Positions 35,382 through 46,826 of a stretch of DNA of 64,000 nt are shown here, in pieces. Both the position numbers and the translations under genes were made by a program. Position 1 is the first letter of the stretch. The number at the start of each line of letters is the position of its first letter. Source of the stretch: Synchiropus splendidus (taxonomy: Eukaryota > Chordata > Actinopteri > Syngnathiformes > Callionymidae). The notes under the pieces are model-generated. The model ran no database searches, was not told the DNA's origin, and saw nothing but the letters and a program-made list of their open reading frames with translations. The stretch is taken from contig NC_071347.1 in the NCBI RefSeq assembly GCF_027744825.2, positions 14,922,501 through 14,986,500 on the forward strand, in the 5' to 3' direction.

Positions 35382-35640
35382 GCCATTATTTTAGAGCAAA
35401 AAAACAAAATCTACAGAATGTCTTAATACACCTGAAAAATGCAAATATACCAAGTATTTATTCATAAAATATTGATATTGTGCATTTGTAGTATTAACAT
35501 TCAAGGAAGTACAATTTTTAGTCCTACTGTGCTTGTGATGCGTGTGGCGCCTTTGATAAACAACGCTTTCCTCATGAAACATTTAAACAATGTAATGAAA
35601 CTATGAAAAACATGTAGCAAACATGGTTTAATGCTACCGA
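35229..35640 (+). mobile_element. Dispersed repeat copy A, with internal AAT expansion
   Basis: Begins TTAGGGCTGTGTCTTGGC and contains TACCGATACAGGAGTGACGG, ATTGCGATATATTGTGAG and, after the AAT tract, ACAGCCATTATTTTAGAGC. Copy B (62190-62600) has the matching words CCCGATATAGGAGTGGCG, GCAATATATTGTAATA and AGAGCCATCATTTTGAG in the same order. This is a repeat seen throughout fish genomes ('GATACATCGCGATAC'-type). Family unknown without a library. Confidence 0.6.
35319..35379. repeat. (AAT)n microsatellite inside a dispersed repeat
   Basis: About 20 AAT units. In the other copy of the host repeat the same position reads only GTAATAAGAGCC, so the array appears to have grown from an AATAA seed. 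Confidence 0.93.
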
Positions 35641-36380
35641 GTTGAACTCACCAGTGGGTGCAGTACAAAGGGGGTTCAGTCTTCCCCGGATATAAGAGAA
35701 TAAATAGTGCAAAAACCAACAATTTTATCTTAAGGCATTTATTCATTTTCAGTCAATGCAGTCGTTTATTTCCTTATGTTACCCAGCTGCATCAGCTGGG
35801 ACACCAGGGATCCCATGACATTTCATGATCAGAAGTTTTTGGAGCTGCTTCCGAACTGGCTCAAATTACTCTTGTAGCAAACCAGTCGATGACATAGAAA
35901 TATTTATCTACCTTTTGGTCAGAAAGATGCGTTCTGATTGGCTATGTCTTAGCCAGATCATATTCAGCAGTGGATCCTCATTAAGTTTTGTCTTTCTTTA
36001 TGTTTACATTTGCATATGAAAGCACTGAGAATCACAGTTCATGAGGGAAAAAAAACCAGTACAATGCTCCTTAAAAGTGAAAGTAAAACAATGAACCCCC
36101 TTCTGTCTTGATACTGGAATCTTCTGGAGGGTCAAAGAGGAGCAACTTGACTTAGCAGGCCAACATGAGTGGGCCCCGCCCTTCTCCAGGGGGGCAGCCA
36201 TGGACCCTTCCATTAGAAGCTGACCCCCACGTTGCCGTGGTCCGGCCCCAGTTTGGGTATCACATGGATCTGCCTGAGACAGACTGCTCATTAAAGCCTG
36301 CTGCCCACAGTCGGATTAGGGCTTTTCATACTTTATCCTTTCCACTGACAACTGACAATGGGCTGCGGTAGCTGCTTCAA
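35641..36380. other. Unique sequence with a perfect hairpin
   Basis: CCCAGCTG (35782-35789) and CAGCTGGG (35793-35800) form a perfect 8-bp stem with a 3-base loop and carry two CAGCTG E-boxes. The rest, including overlapping frames at 36004-36371, has no recognised gene. Confidence 0.45.
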
Positions 36381-36540
36381 ATGGAGTGTGCGCATGAATC
36401 ATGGATTTATAATTGCTCTTTCATGATGAGAATATTGGAAAATCTAACCGCATGCTCAATCCAAGCAATTAATTGGGGTCTATTTTCAAGGGCACATTGC
36501 TACACTATACAAGAGCAGGAGCGCTGGTAATGAGCTGCTT
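36381..36540. promoter_or_regulatory. Candidate conserved non-coding element
   Basis: Contains TCATGGATTTATAATTGCTC, AATCTAACCGCATGC and the 10-bp palindrome CAATTAATTG (36466-36475) followed by GGGG. Palindromic TAAT pairs suit paired-type homeodomain dimers. Composition-based. Confidence 0.4.
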
Positions 36541-37550
36541 TCTGCAGTGCACCTGTTTGCACACTTCTGCTGCTAACCTTTACCTAGCTGGATACTTTTA
36601 CTCAAAGTTTGTGTGCAGTTAATACACAGCGGAGGGGCCTGTTACCGAAGCTGTGTTTAAAGTGCAACCCCATTAACAGTGGCAGCTCGGTCCTCAGTGG
36701 AGGCTCGCTATAGGGTTTGATCCAGGTATGGAGCGGCGAGGAGGAGACGCAGCACATCCTCCTCCTGTTTACCAGCTATTTTTCATTGTCTCCTGCCGCA
36801 TCATTCCAGTTTCTGTGACCATTTTAACTGTCTCTTTCACTTCACATGCTGCATTCAAGGCGGTAGTTAACAGACCTCCATTAGACTTTTCAAACTACTC
36901 AAACTAAGTTGTTATCAGTCACTAAAATTCTTTTTGCCTTTGTTTATCAGAAGTGGCAGATTTATTTTAACAAAATGAAATCTAAAAACATTCTTTCGCT
37001 TATCTCAGCATGATTTTTGTTAATAATACCAATGTAAACCACTGTCAACAGTTAGCTTTATTTACCAGTCAAAAAACAAAGAAAAAAAAAAAGAAGGAAA
37101 GCTCATTATAAGTGTGAACAACACCGTGGTTATTTGCATACGTAGTGGAGCGTTTTCACACTCATCCGTAATAAACTCAACCAGACAAGGAACCAGGTAT
37201 TTTTTTTCTCTAAAGGTGCTAATGAACTGAGGATTTAATGATTATTCTCCTCTGAGTTTTCCGCCACTCATAACAATGCTTTGGATGTTTAGATTAGCTG
37301 AATGTTGTGTTCAAAAAGCAAATATGAGAAGTCTACATCAGTACATTTTTATGAATTTGAGTTTCTTCAAATTAATATGATGTGGGTCATTTCAGCTCTA
37401 AATATTTAGAATTATAATGTATTGTCTCGGATTCAAACCCGTTTTTACCACTAGCCTGTTTCCCATGAAAAATTGATCAATATATTGATCTAAAAAATTG
37501 TTTAGAACAAATGCCCATCATTTTAATGATAGATTGATGTTTGTTTTCAG
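36541..37550. other. Unique region left of the candidate exon
   Basis: Balanced until about 36800, AT-rich after. A12 interrupted tract near 37082-37092. The last 20 bases (TGATGTTTGTTTTCAG) form a pyrimidine-rich acceptor. No gene seen. Confidence 0.4.
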
Positions 37551-37615
37551 AGTCCTGAAGTATTCAAAGCTGCTCTCGAGATCATCTCTAAAGCCACAGG
37601 GGGACCAAAGCAGAG
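37551..37615 (+). CDS. Candidate 65-bp internal exon of an unidentified gene
   Basis: Bounded on the left by TTTGTTTTCAG (37540-37550) and on the right by CAGAG followed by GTAAAA, both good matches to vertebrate splice sites. Two frames are open. The first reads SPEVFKAALEIISKATGGPK and onwards, which has the look of an amphipathic helix followed by a Gly/Pro turn; the second reads VLKYSKLLSRSSLKPQGD. The third has an early stop. Length 65 leaves a phase-2 end in the first frame. No other exon was found nearby, so flanking introns would be at least tens of kilobases, which occurs in large vertebrate genes overlapping regulatory deserts. I do not recognise the protein. Chance AG...GT pairing is a real alternative. 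Confidence 0.3.
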
Positions 37616-37770
37616 GTAAAAGGCATTTGCATTCAGACAGTTAAAGGGACATCAACAGAAGAAAAAAAAAAGAGAGTCAACAAACATTTTTAATTGTAGT
37701 TTAGCCAGGCGTGAATCTTTCCGTCCCCATGGGCCTGGTCTTTATGTTGTTCTCTTGCACCGTCATGGTC
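37616..37770. other. Short unique stretch
   Basis: A10 run near 37663-37672; nothing else. Confidence 0.4.
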
Positions 37771-37985
37771 CCGTGGTAAAGTGCACCAAATATGAATTTA
37801 GTTAATTAATTTGGTTTCGCAAGCAGCGGAGGAACTCTTTTGGAGAGCTGTCAAAAACGGAAAGAGGCCAGAGAAAAGAACTGAAACTCTGTTAGCAACG
37901 CAATTAAACTCTGGTAATGAGGTCAGACATCAGATCCAGTGCAAGTGATATCATTACGCAGTCTGAACGGATGGGTCGCTCCAGC
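37771..37985. promoter_or_regulatory. Candidate conserved non-coding element
   Basis: GAATTTAGTTAATTAATTTGG, CAACGCAATTAAACTC and TGATATCATTACGCAGTC in non-repetitive sequence directly after the candidate exon. Could be an intronic enhancer. Inferred. Confidence 0.38.
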
Positions 37986-38850
37986 TGCCATGTTCTTACT
38001 GTGGGATTAGACCCGCCGTCCTGCGGGCGGCCCTTTTTACTCGCCTGACCCCTGCCTGCCTCAGCGGCACCAGCCACCCCCTGGGCTCCTGGGGGCCAAA
38101 GCCCCCCAGCTCTGGTGCCTGTGGCACCAACGGGGCTGAAGAGAAGTGAACTGTGCTGCCACGTGGGATGACAGGACTTGCCATCCCATTAGGAAGCCGA
38201 GAGACAGGCAGGCACCAGCACACACAATCCGCTCTGTGTTGCCAACTCTGAATTACTGGGTTCCTCTCTTTCTGTCAGCTCATTTGTAAAAACCAACTGA
38301 CAATGACAAGGTGATAAAAGGACATTGTATCAGTGGTTAAAGGGCCCTGCGTGATTTCACCGACGCCTATATCTAATTTGGCCCACCTTGGTGCCCCCTC
38401 TCTGGACAGGCGCTCCTGTTTGATTCACTCGGACCGCGGGTCAAACCTCTATACTAGATTGAAATAATGAAACATAAGGATTATGTTCTAATGTCTCCCA
38501 CCCCCCCATTGTCCGGCGTCTCGTCTGCAGACTCTCGAACAGGAGTCGGCTTAATTTGTCCTTTCTTATTCGGTCTGCTTGTGTGTTTTGTGCTGTTCTC
38601 TTTTTGTCTCTGGTGATTACTTTGAGGATATTGTTATGACATTCAGCAGCAACAATAATTCTTCTGTTCGAATTCATATCAATTAGTAGCGGACGCTAAT
38701 TCAAACTGACGGCACAGTGTATCTTGAAAGGCTTGCAAGGATGTTGTGGCGGCAGCATCACTGTGCAGCCAAAAGCCACCCTCCTTTCCCCTTTCTTCCC
38801 CCTTTCCTGTCTTTCAGTCCACAACAAGGGGCTGGAGCAGAGGGGGCAAT
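37986..38850. other. GC-moderate unique region
   Basis: GC-rich patch 38005-38120 (CCGCCGTCCTGCGGGCGGCC, CTGGGGGCCAAAGCCCCCCAG, the latter able to pair CTGGGGG with CCCCCAG around GCCAAAG). Frames on the minus strand here follow composition. No gene or repeat recognised. Confidence 0.4.
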
Positions 38851-39260
38851 ACGAGTCGGAGCCAGTACTTTGATAATTAGTTATTGATTGAGAACAATGA
38901 CATGGCATACACCGTTGTATTAGCTCGACGCCAGTAGGTCGCGACACGGAGTGCAGCCATCAAGAAAGGAGGGCCAAAACATGCCTGACTCCCTTAATAA
39001 GATATTCCTTCATGTTTTTCTCTTTCATTTCCCTCCTCTCTTCCCTTCCTCGGGCACGTTAGCCGTCGGCTGCATGGGGTCAAAAGTATTAATGCTTGTG
39101 CACAAATGAGCGTCAGATGAAGGAGAATTTAATTAGATGATGTCCAATGACGCTTGGTTTAACCATGCGGCGGTGTTTCATTCAAGGCTTTCCATTTCTT
39201 GCCTCGGGAATTTCATTCTATGAGGTCGTATAAATTCATGGAATTGTTTGTAAATCATGA
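38851..39260. promoter_or_regulatory. Candidate conserved non-coding element cluster
   Basis: 38865-38945: GATAATTAGTTATTGATTG and GAGAACAATGACATGG (SOX-like ACAAT). 39060-39190: AGTATTAATGCTTGTGC, GAATTTAATTAGATGATG and AACCATGCGGCGGTG. Separated by CT-rich filler (39000-39055). Motif-based inference. Confidence 0.38.
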
Positions 39261-40055
39261 TATTTGTATTTATTTATTTGATCCTTACCTAAATCAATTC
39301 AGGTCCTTTGATCTATTCACTCTCATCTTGCTTCCTTTGAAGCTGTTTTTTTTTTCATTTAATGCAATGTGAGATAGAATGTAAAACAATGTGCTGCAAT
39401 TGAATATTTCCCTGTAATGAAGGTACATGCAAATGTTAAGTTTTGACCATACACTGTTGTGCGCGTCGGTCCGTGGTTGTCTCTCGATATGAGCTCTGTG
39501 ATGTACCTGTCCAGGGTGTCCTCCCACCTTCCGCACAAAGATGCTGGGCAATGTTGGTGACCTGTGAGGTGGAAAATTACTGTTTGGAAGATGTGAAGGT
39601 CACAAACTGGTCAAGACTTTGGTCAAGACTTTGCTCACATTTATGCGTAGGAATGTGTTGTGAAACAGGATGTGGAAATAAGTATTCAAGTATTTTTTGT
39701 TTTCACCTATATTTATCAACTCAATTTTCTCCCACCATTCAGTGTTTTTCCTTCTGACTGTTTAGTTTTTCCAATTGAGTGTATGTGGGGTATGTGACAG
39801 CTCTTTGTCTTCCATTGTACCTCACATTCTGTGTGCTACTCTGTGAACACCCAGCACTGTTTCAAATATAACTCTATTTGGAGACTAGTCAGATTCTGTT
39901 CATTGAAAAACTTCCAGAACACCTGCTACTAACAACTGAATGATTTTAGTTTACTTATCTCAGCACCCAAGATAGTTTACTTCATGTCTATGTCAAGACC
40001 TAGTACAGTGTCCAAGCTTAGTTAAGGACACATTTGTTTCATAGGTTTGGAGGGG
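39261..40055. other. Unique and AT-rich sequence
   Basis: Tandem GGTCAAGACTTT twice near 39607-39632; T11 near 39347-39357. Nothing else recognised. Confidence 0.4.
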
Positions 40056-40185
40056 CGGGGCCTATTCCAAGTGCTTAAGGCGAAAGGTGAGGGACACCCT
40101 GGACAGGTCGCCCAGCCATGAAAGGTTGCAGCCAGACAACCACTCACATATATAACACATGGTCAATTTAGACTCACCAAACTGA
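40056..40185 (+). mobile_element. Decayed repeat tail, GGGACACCCTGGACAGG family
   Basis: The core at 40091-40107 is followed by CGCCCAGCCATG, CAGACAACCACTCACA and GGTCAATTTAGACTCACC, matching the known order 'GTCGCCAGTCCATCGCAGGGC... ACAACCACTCACACTC... CAATTTAGAGTCACC' of this fish repeat. The tail end is lost. Confidence 0.65.
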
Positions 40186-40770
40186 TGTGCTCAGTGACGG
40201 TCGGTGTGACTAGTTTTCTGTAGCAACCCATGATGGGGAACAGAGGGTCAGAGTTTAAACAGGCTGATGTTCGAAATGTTCTCTTGCAAGTGGTGCTGCT
40301 TCAGTTTGGACCGATTGAGACTGGACATATACTACAAGTGAATGCAGTTATTAGCTTTTCAGCCAAAAAGAAAAGGAAAAAGAAATTCCCATGAAGAAAT
40401 CATTCTAAAAATGCCAGTGATGATCAACATAATAAACTCAAATAAAGCAATAGGCTATACCAATGAACTGAATAAAATATTTGATCTAGTTTTTGATCAT
40501 CTCATGTCTTAAATTCGCAAATCATTTTAGACAAATTCAATCACTTTGTTTTGGCCAAGCAAGTAGACATAGAGGGACTGAGATGGCCCCGAGCCTTGGG
40601 TTTGACCCATGGTTTAGTCTGTCATGTTGTCACGATAGACTCCATCCCTTTTAAAATATTTTGTTTTCATTCGTGAAGGCGACGTCTCAACATCAACCTA
40701 TTTTCAAAACTCCTGTCTGCTACTGAAAACCATGAGCAGGCTGCGTTTCCTGCGTCGCCACTGCTTCCCG
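40186..40770. other. AT-rich unique sequence
   Basis: No gene, repeat family or clear motif cluster recognised. Confidence 0.4.
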
Positions 40771-41425
40771 TCCCGTGCTCGTACCTTAAAACGTAAAGCA
40801 ATTAGTCCGTCTCAACGCTAATGCCATGCTCGACGTCGGCGTGAAAGACGCTCCCTAACCGTCTTCACCTGATCCGTGGCCTGCGCAGATCCACCTGGCA
40901 TTAAACAGACGGGGCAGGAGCGTCAAGTCAACAATGGAGGACTGTCAGCTGCGACAGTAGGGCACGGCTCGAGCATCACGGCTCTGACAGCCGGGGCCTC
41001 CGAGGGTAAACTGCTTTGCTGGAACTAATTAAACAGATGAAGTTATGACATGAATATGCAGATGTTGTTTACATTTTACCATATGGTATTATTTCAGGTA
41101 ATAACGCACAGGAGAGCTTTCCGTCTCATTAATGTGAAGGGAAGGAGTGAAAAGACTGTCTATCAAGAGACTCTCGGAGCGTGCTGGTGAAAATATGATC
41201 AGACTGACAAGGGAGGAAAATCTATTTCAAGCCGCTCAATTAACATATATGTTGATCATCTATTTGATTCAAATTGTTAGCGTGCGCGTCAAATGGGCTC
41301 CGCTTTTTCTGATCTGCTCGTCTCACTTCTCATTAAAAGTGTAAAAACCATTACAAATATAATTGTCGGTCTTATTAGCGGGGAGACAAATGCGTTGAGG
41401 ACTGGATAAATAGTTGCCTTGCAGT
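40771..41425. promoter_or_regulatory. Candidate conserved non-coding element cluster
   Basis: Left half (40771-41090) is CpG-containing: CGTCTCAACGCTAATGCC, GCTCGACGTCGGCGTG (with GACGTC palindrome), GCTGGAACTAATTAAACAG. Right half (41095-41425) has GTCTCATTAATGTGAAGG, CTCAATTAACATATATG and GCGTGCGCGTCAAATGGG. No repeats within. One of the longer element-like stretches. Inferred. Confidence 0.4.
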
Positions 41426-42940
41426 TTTTGTTGAAGCGTTTAACTTCGATATTTCTTTGTTAAAGTAGCTTTCAAGTTCTTTTGGGCTGGACTGTGTGCA
41501 GCTTTGCTATTCCCCCAGAGCCGCTGCTGTGAGGTTAAGAGGGAAAGGGCTGATGGAGTCGCGTTTAGTAAGAAGTGTGGGATCACGGGGGCCAGCTGGC
41601 GGGGTGATGGGAAGCGTAATTGTGCCCGCTGTGTGGATAGGGTGGGGGGGTGAAAGGATGGGGTGAGAAGCCCTGGAAAAAGGGAGGGGCGTGGACACCT
41701 CAATTACCTGTGCTCCCCCTGACCCTGCTCTCCCTTCGTCTCTCTGCGGGCAGACCCGGTGTCTGAGAGGCGGGGCGCGTTTCCACAGGCACATGCACTT
41801 CCCCCTCCTTTGTTCCACATAGCATTAGCTCCTCTTTTCGAGTCGCGGAAACTTAATTGCAACTGTCTCCAACAAATTCATCGCTTGTTAAAAGAACAGA
41901 TCCCCACTTTCTTAAACGCATATATTCTAGAAAAATATGTGGAATGTATGGAATTTTTTTATTGTGTTTAAAGTATAATAAAATAAAAAATCTTAAATGA
42001 AAATACAATATATATTATATATATATTGATGCTAAGGTTAGCATTACTGCTACTGATGCTAGTTAAGTGTTTATGTTTTGTTTTTTTCTCTTGATGAAGA
42101 TGACACAAGATGAAGAGGCAAAGTGGCAGTGCAGTCGTTCCAACAGAATGTTTTTTGTCATTTTTGAAAACAGCCTTCACAGATGTGTGAGCCAAGGAGA
42201 CTGCAGCTCTTTATTTTCCATGAAGATTCACTCCAAGAAAATGTATATAAAAGCCACTTGGCTTTAGCTAAAAACAACTTCCACTTTTAAATGGAAGCCA
42301 AAAATGAAAATCAAACTACACGTCAGTAAAATAGAGCAACAAAGGATGCATAATCAGTGATCAAAAAAGAAATGAACTAATAAATAAATAAAATGTTACT
42401 GCTCCATGCTACTCAGAAATTAAAAAAAAAACACTATGTATATTGCTAAAAAAGATCTGAATTAAATGAGAAAAATCCACAGACATGAGTTTTATTTTTT
42501 ATAAAATAAACAATAATAACTCCATCCTATTTTAATATTTATTTAGTTCTGAGCGTCAACTGAAAATTTCCCAGGCATGCTTTACTGTATATATTTCTGT
42601 GTATATAAAAGCTAGCATGCTTTATAATGCTGTGTATTTATGACAGTACTATTATACACGAAGAGGAAGTGAGAATAAAAATATACACCAAAAAGCTACC
42701 AGATGTGACTTAACATTCAATGATGAAAGTTATGCGAATTGAAAATAACTATATCAAAGTTTGTGTGGTTTATTTTGTTTTGTCTTTTTGAAACATTGTC
42801 GCCACAAATCACTGCTGTTTAAAAATATAAAAAGGCATTTTAAAAAGTACTTGGATGGTGTGAGAAAATCACTGCTGACAAAAATGTAAAAATTTTTTTT
42901 GTAGATAAAAAGGATTTTTAATTCAATTCTTTTCCTTCCG
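41426..42940. other. G-rich patch then AT-rich filler
   Basis: 41570-41700 is G-rich on the plus strand (including GGGTGGGGGGG near 41640). From 41900 to 42940 it is AT-rich with ATAT words near 42010-42030. No gene recognised. Confidence 0.45.
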
Positions 42941-43265
42941 TTCTTATCAGGACGGCGCTTGTCCTCCTAGGGATTTCAGATTAAAGCGACAACAAAATAA
43001 AGTCGCCGCTTAAACGTATTCATCAGGTAACATGCAGCTGTCAGAGTGTATTTTGGTGGTCCGGTTTGGGATAATACAGTAAGTGACAGAGACTGGTGTA
43101 AAATCAATACTTCACAGGAGTGTGATGTCTTAATAAACTCCCCGTGTTGTTCAGACAGGAAGGCTAGACGTGTACGACGAGCACTACAGCGCCGGCCATT
43201 GTGGTGCTGTCAAGCCCAGCCTTCAAAAGCAGATGAAGCTGTCAGATTATTAATATATTTATACT
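42941..43265. promoter_or_regulatory. Candidate conserved non-coding element
   Basis: Balanced unique block: CAGGACGGCGCTTGTCC, ATTAAAGCGACAACAAAATAAAGTCGCCGC, GACGTGTACGACGAGC, CAGCGCCGGCC and GTCAGATTATTAATATATT. CpG words are frequent. Note the partial symmetry AAAGCGACA...AAAGTCGCC. Regulatory role inferred. Confidence 0.38.
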
Positions 43266-43935
43266 GACAGGCCCCGAGTCCACCCTGGAACCCTCCTCTC
43301 TTTGAAAAAATATGCTCCGCTTCAAAGAAAGGGGCCAGAGGGTTGGATGCAAGGTCAAAGGCCAAATACATTTTGAAAGCAAATTCTCTTCCTTGTGCAA
43401 CCTGTTTTTATTGCCGCCGCTCCCCTCCTCTGCCACGGCCATTCAGCTGAAACTTAGGCTGAATTGGCAGCAGCTTTCAAAGCGCTTGGCAGCCTGGTGA
43501 TCCTCAGGAGCTCTCAGCTGACACCTCTCCCGCTCTGTCTATGCTCAGGGGTCAGCGCGAGCCCTGACTCCCAGGACCCACTCACTCAGGCGCTACCACG
43601 AGTCAGTCGCGGCCACCGAAATTAAAATGTGAAAAGCAACTGAAGGCATTCCTCGCCCCCCATGGCATTCTGCTTTCTGCGTGACAGTTCCTCCGAGACC
43701 GAGTCTTCTTTCATGTTTCTCTTCTCCCTTTAGATTATTTAACAACATGTGAACAGAGCTGTCAGGAAGTGACAAGCTTGATCGACAGAGCAAGGGAGTG
43801 CCACTGCCAACATGGGGTTCAATTCGATTTTCTGCGTGTTCAGTAAGACTTCAGCCAGTTATTGCTTTTGCTTGATGTTTTTTGATGGATCAATTATCCA
43901 TTGTAACATGTTGTGAAGCCAAACATAACTGCAAC
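43266..43935. other. Unique region without a recognised gene
   Basis: Balanced sequence; frames on both strands (43242-43793) are short and without domain. No repeat recognised. Confidence 0.38.
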
Positions 43936-44240
43936 TCTGACACCTGTCACAGTCTTCTATTAGAGTGAGGAAATTGAAATAATTTAATGACAGCTAATTT
44001 AGTCTTTGTTTGGAATCTCATTATGAGCGCGGTAATTGTGTTGTAGGAGTGAGACGCTGCAAAGTTGCTGGAGCCTTTTAATATTCCACAGTAAAAGCAC
44101 CAGGCGGTTTATCAGATTCAGACTACAGTCGACGTGAAAGAAGTGGAATGAAAGATTGCACCGGATTGAAAGTGATTTTGTTAAAATGAAGAAAAGATCA
44201 AATTGCGATAGAAGTGTTTCCTCATTTAGGAGTTGGTATT
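43936..44240. promoter_or_regulatory. Candidate conserved non-coding element
   Basis: CAGCTAATTTAGTC, CATTATGAGCGCGGTAATTG, GGAGCCTTTTAATATTCC and GGCGGTTTATCAGATTCAG in non-repetitive sequence. Followed on the right by an AAT microsatellite and AT-rich filler. Inferred. Confidence 0.38.
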
Positions 44241-44288
44241 TTCAGTACTGATGGTAAATATTACATTCCTTTCTTCTTATGAATATAG

Positions 44289-44313
44289 TAATAATAATAA
44301 TAATAATAATAAT
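44289..44313. repeat. (AAT)n microsatellite
   Basis: About eight AAT units. Confidence 0.95.
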
Positions 44314-44732
44314 CTTCCCTCATGCACAAAATCATATGTATCGTCATCATTATTTGCGCATTTTTCATATTTGTTTTGAGTATTTTATTCATTTTACTTC
44401 TTTAATATGAAACAAATAACTTCCCACTGTTACAGTAAATCTCTCTGTATAAAGATATATTACCATAAAGAATTTAAATCAATATTTACTGTGCATATTT
44501 ATAATTTATTTTAAAATTGTGTGTACTTATTTATTTTATTCTTTTATCAGTGGTCTGTGGAGTTGGACCTTTGCCAAAAAATTTGGGTGATTTTTAATTG
44601 AATTCAATTGATTTATTTTGAATAACAAAATATGCTGCCTAAATACTAATATAGCTGCATAAATGTTATATAGGAATTAAAAAATTAAAATTAAAAAATG
44701 ATATATCACACTAATGCAATGAAATATGCTAT
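44314..44732. other. AT-rich filler
   Basis: Very AT-rich; no gene or motif cluster. Confidence 0.5.
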
Positions 44733-44742
44733 TGTATGTATG

Positions 44743-44786
<44 letters not shown>
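44733..44786. repeat. (GTAT)n-(TA)n compound microsatellite
   Basis: Three to four GTAT units pass into an uninterrupted TA tract of about 19 units. Confidence 0.95.
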
Positions 44787-44788
<2 letters not shown>

Positions 44789-45695
44789 GTTGAAAGAACT
44801 GTTCCAGGTAAATGTCATCAAAATGAAAATACACTTGAGAGTTGATGCAAACAATATCACTTAAAATAAATGTTTTATGGTACCAAAACCTAGATTAGAA
44901 TGGGTGTATTTTAGCACTGTCTCAGTAAAGCTCTAAGGAGAAAAAATAAGTTGTTCTCAAATGGATAACTTTGACTTGATGTAGTGTGGAGCACTGGCCA
45001 AAAGTGAGTGCAGCATCAAAGCTGAACTATGATTCGGCCTCTTCAGGTTTTTGGAGTGACACCAGTGAACAGATGAGGAGGGAGGATGAGGACAATGAGC
45101 TGGCGTCTGAGCAGAATGGTGATATGCTTGTCAATAACATGTATGTGAGAAAGCAGCGTGGGAGCGTCTTATCATTACATGTGTGCGTTTATCCTACTTG
45201 AATTTGCAAGTAAAGAGCCTTCTTGGGATTACCCACGGTACATTCTCGTCGGGATGAGAAAGGGAAAGTGGGAGTAGATGTATCTTCCTTTTTATTTCTT
45301 TTTTTCTTCTTCAGGGATTCGGTAAGCTCTCTGTCAATGGTTCAGAGTTGAATTGCCTTGGATGGCTCCCTTCATTCCATGGAATGATCTCAGACCTAAT
45401 TTAATGGGCAGCTCAGGATCCAAAGCATACAAGGCTCTCCTCTGCATAGAATGTGTGAAATAGATAGAGCGAGCGTCCCTCAGATGTGCTGGAGTAATCT
45501 TCAGCCAGAGCTGGTCCAGCAGGCCTCACCCCTAAAGGGATTGATGCAGTGTCAAAACCTTTGGCTCCGGGGTCATCCTCTCTTCTTTCCTTCCCCAATC
45601 TGACAAAAGCTGAATTTCTTTCCCTCGCTATTCATTTCTCTTTTTTCCTCAATTGAATTCATCAGCCAGGGAGCCATGAGATGTGAATGAAACAT
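44787..45695. other. Unique region without a recognised gene
   Basis: Mixed. Short frames near 44986-45201 and 45413-45598 are unsupported. T-rich runs near 45292-45310. Confidence 0.4.
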
Positions 45696-45910
45696 TTTCA
45701 TTAGAAGGGAGGAGAGGAGAACCCGCGGTCAGGAGACGAGGGCCAGCGCTGATCTGAGCCAATTTTTTTTTTTTCTCCTTACTTTCCCCAGCTGTCAATC
45801 TGTGCGCTGTGTGGCGAGCTGATTGAAATCAGCACCGTGTCACGGCCGTCATATCGCAGAAAGACATAAAACATGCAGAAACATCAATAAGCAACAGGCC
45901 GGTGACAGCT
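45696..45910. promoter_or_regulatory. Weak candidate regulatory block
   Basis: ACCCGCGGTCAGGAGACG, GCGCTGATCTGAGCC, GTGTGGCGAGCTGATTG and CACGGCCGTCATATCGCAG in unique sequence, split by a T12 run near 45763-45774. Low confidence. Confidence 0.28.
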
Positions 45911-46109
45911 TTCAGGCAGCGATGGCGGCCAGGAGAGAGGAGGGGAAGGTTAGGACTCTGGGGGGGGGATGATGTGCAGTTGAAGTGTCTTCTTCGGGCT
46001 TCACTGAGAGCCGAGGAAGACGAGATAAAGTCTATCAGGTTATCGCCTGTTCAAGTTGCTTCTCGGACAGCAAGGCCACTGGGAGGCTTGATGTCAGAAG
46101 ATCCCTGTA
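45911..46109. other. Purine-rich stretch
   Basis: G9 run at 45961-45969 and GA-rich flanks; no gene. Confidence 0.4.
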
Positions 46110-46135
46110 GTGTGTGTGTGTGTGTGTGTGTGTGT
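46110..46135. repeat. (TG)n microsatellite
   Basis: Uninterrupted TG repeat of about 13 units. Confidence 0.97.
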
Positions 46136-46782
46136 TGACACTGAGTGTGTGGGGCTGTAAATATGTGACAAATGCTGCAGCTACAACTCTGGAGTGAAGG
46201 CATCAAATTCTGTTCAGTTTGGTTCAGCTGTTCTTTCACTTGCTGAAGTATTTGCTTTATATATTGCGATATAAATCTTAACTCCTTTCCATTTCTTCAA
46301 ATACAAGAAACACTCAAATGTTTTTTTTTTTCATTTATATCAATGTAACATGTTTATTCTGATTTTTTTTAGTGGAACATTAGAATAAAATATTAAGATA
46401 TCAATGATTAAATGCCTCCAATATAATAATGATATACCCATACAAAACATATAAGTCACTCTTTATTTTAATTCAGTGTGAGATTTATGGTGTAGGAAAT
46501 TAAATACAATTGTCTCATGTTTTGGTGTTGGTTTTGAATACATAAAAAACGACATTTCTGTTTGCTCATTTTCAATGTGACAGTAAATTCAGTTATTACT
46601 GCAAACATATGTATCACACATTTTAATAGCTATACTATTTAATCTTTGTCACTATATTCAAATATATTAATGTAAACAATTTATGTGAATGTTTTTTTAT
46701 ATATATATATATTTATTTTGTGTTTTCAGTTTGGAGTATGAAGTGTGTTATGCATTCACATTAAAGACTGTTTTTTTACTCC
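46136..46782. other. AT-rich filler
   Basis: T12 near 46320-46331 and an AT run near 46699-46712; no gene or repeat family. Confidence 0.5.
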
Positions 46783-46826
46783 CATCCATCCATCCATCCA
46801 TCCACCCATCCATCCATCCATCCATC
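46783..46826. repeat. (CATC)n microsatellite
   Basis: About eleven tetranucleotide units with a single CACC interruption near 46803-46806. Confidence 0.95.
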
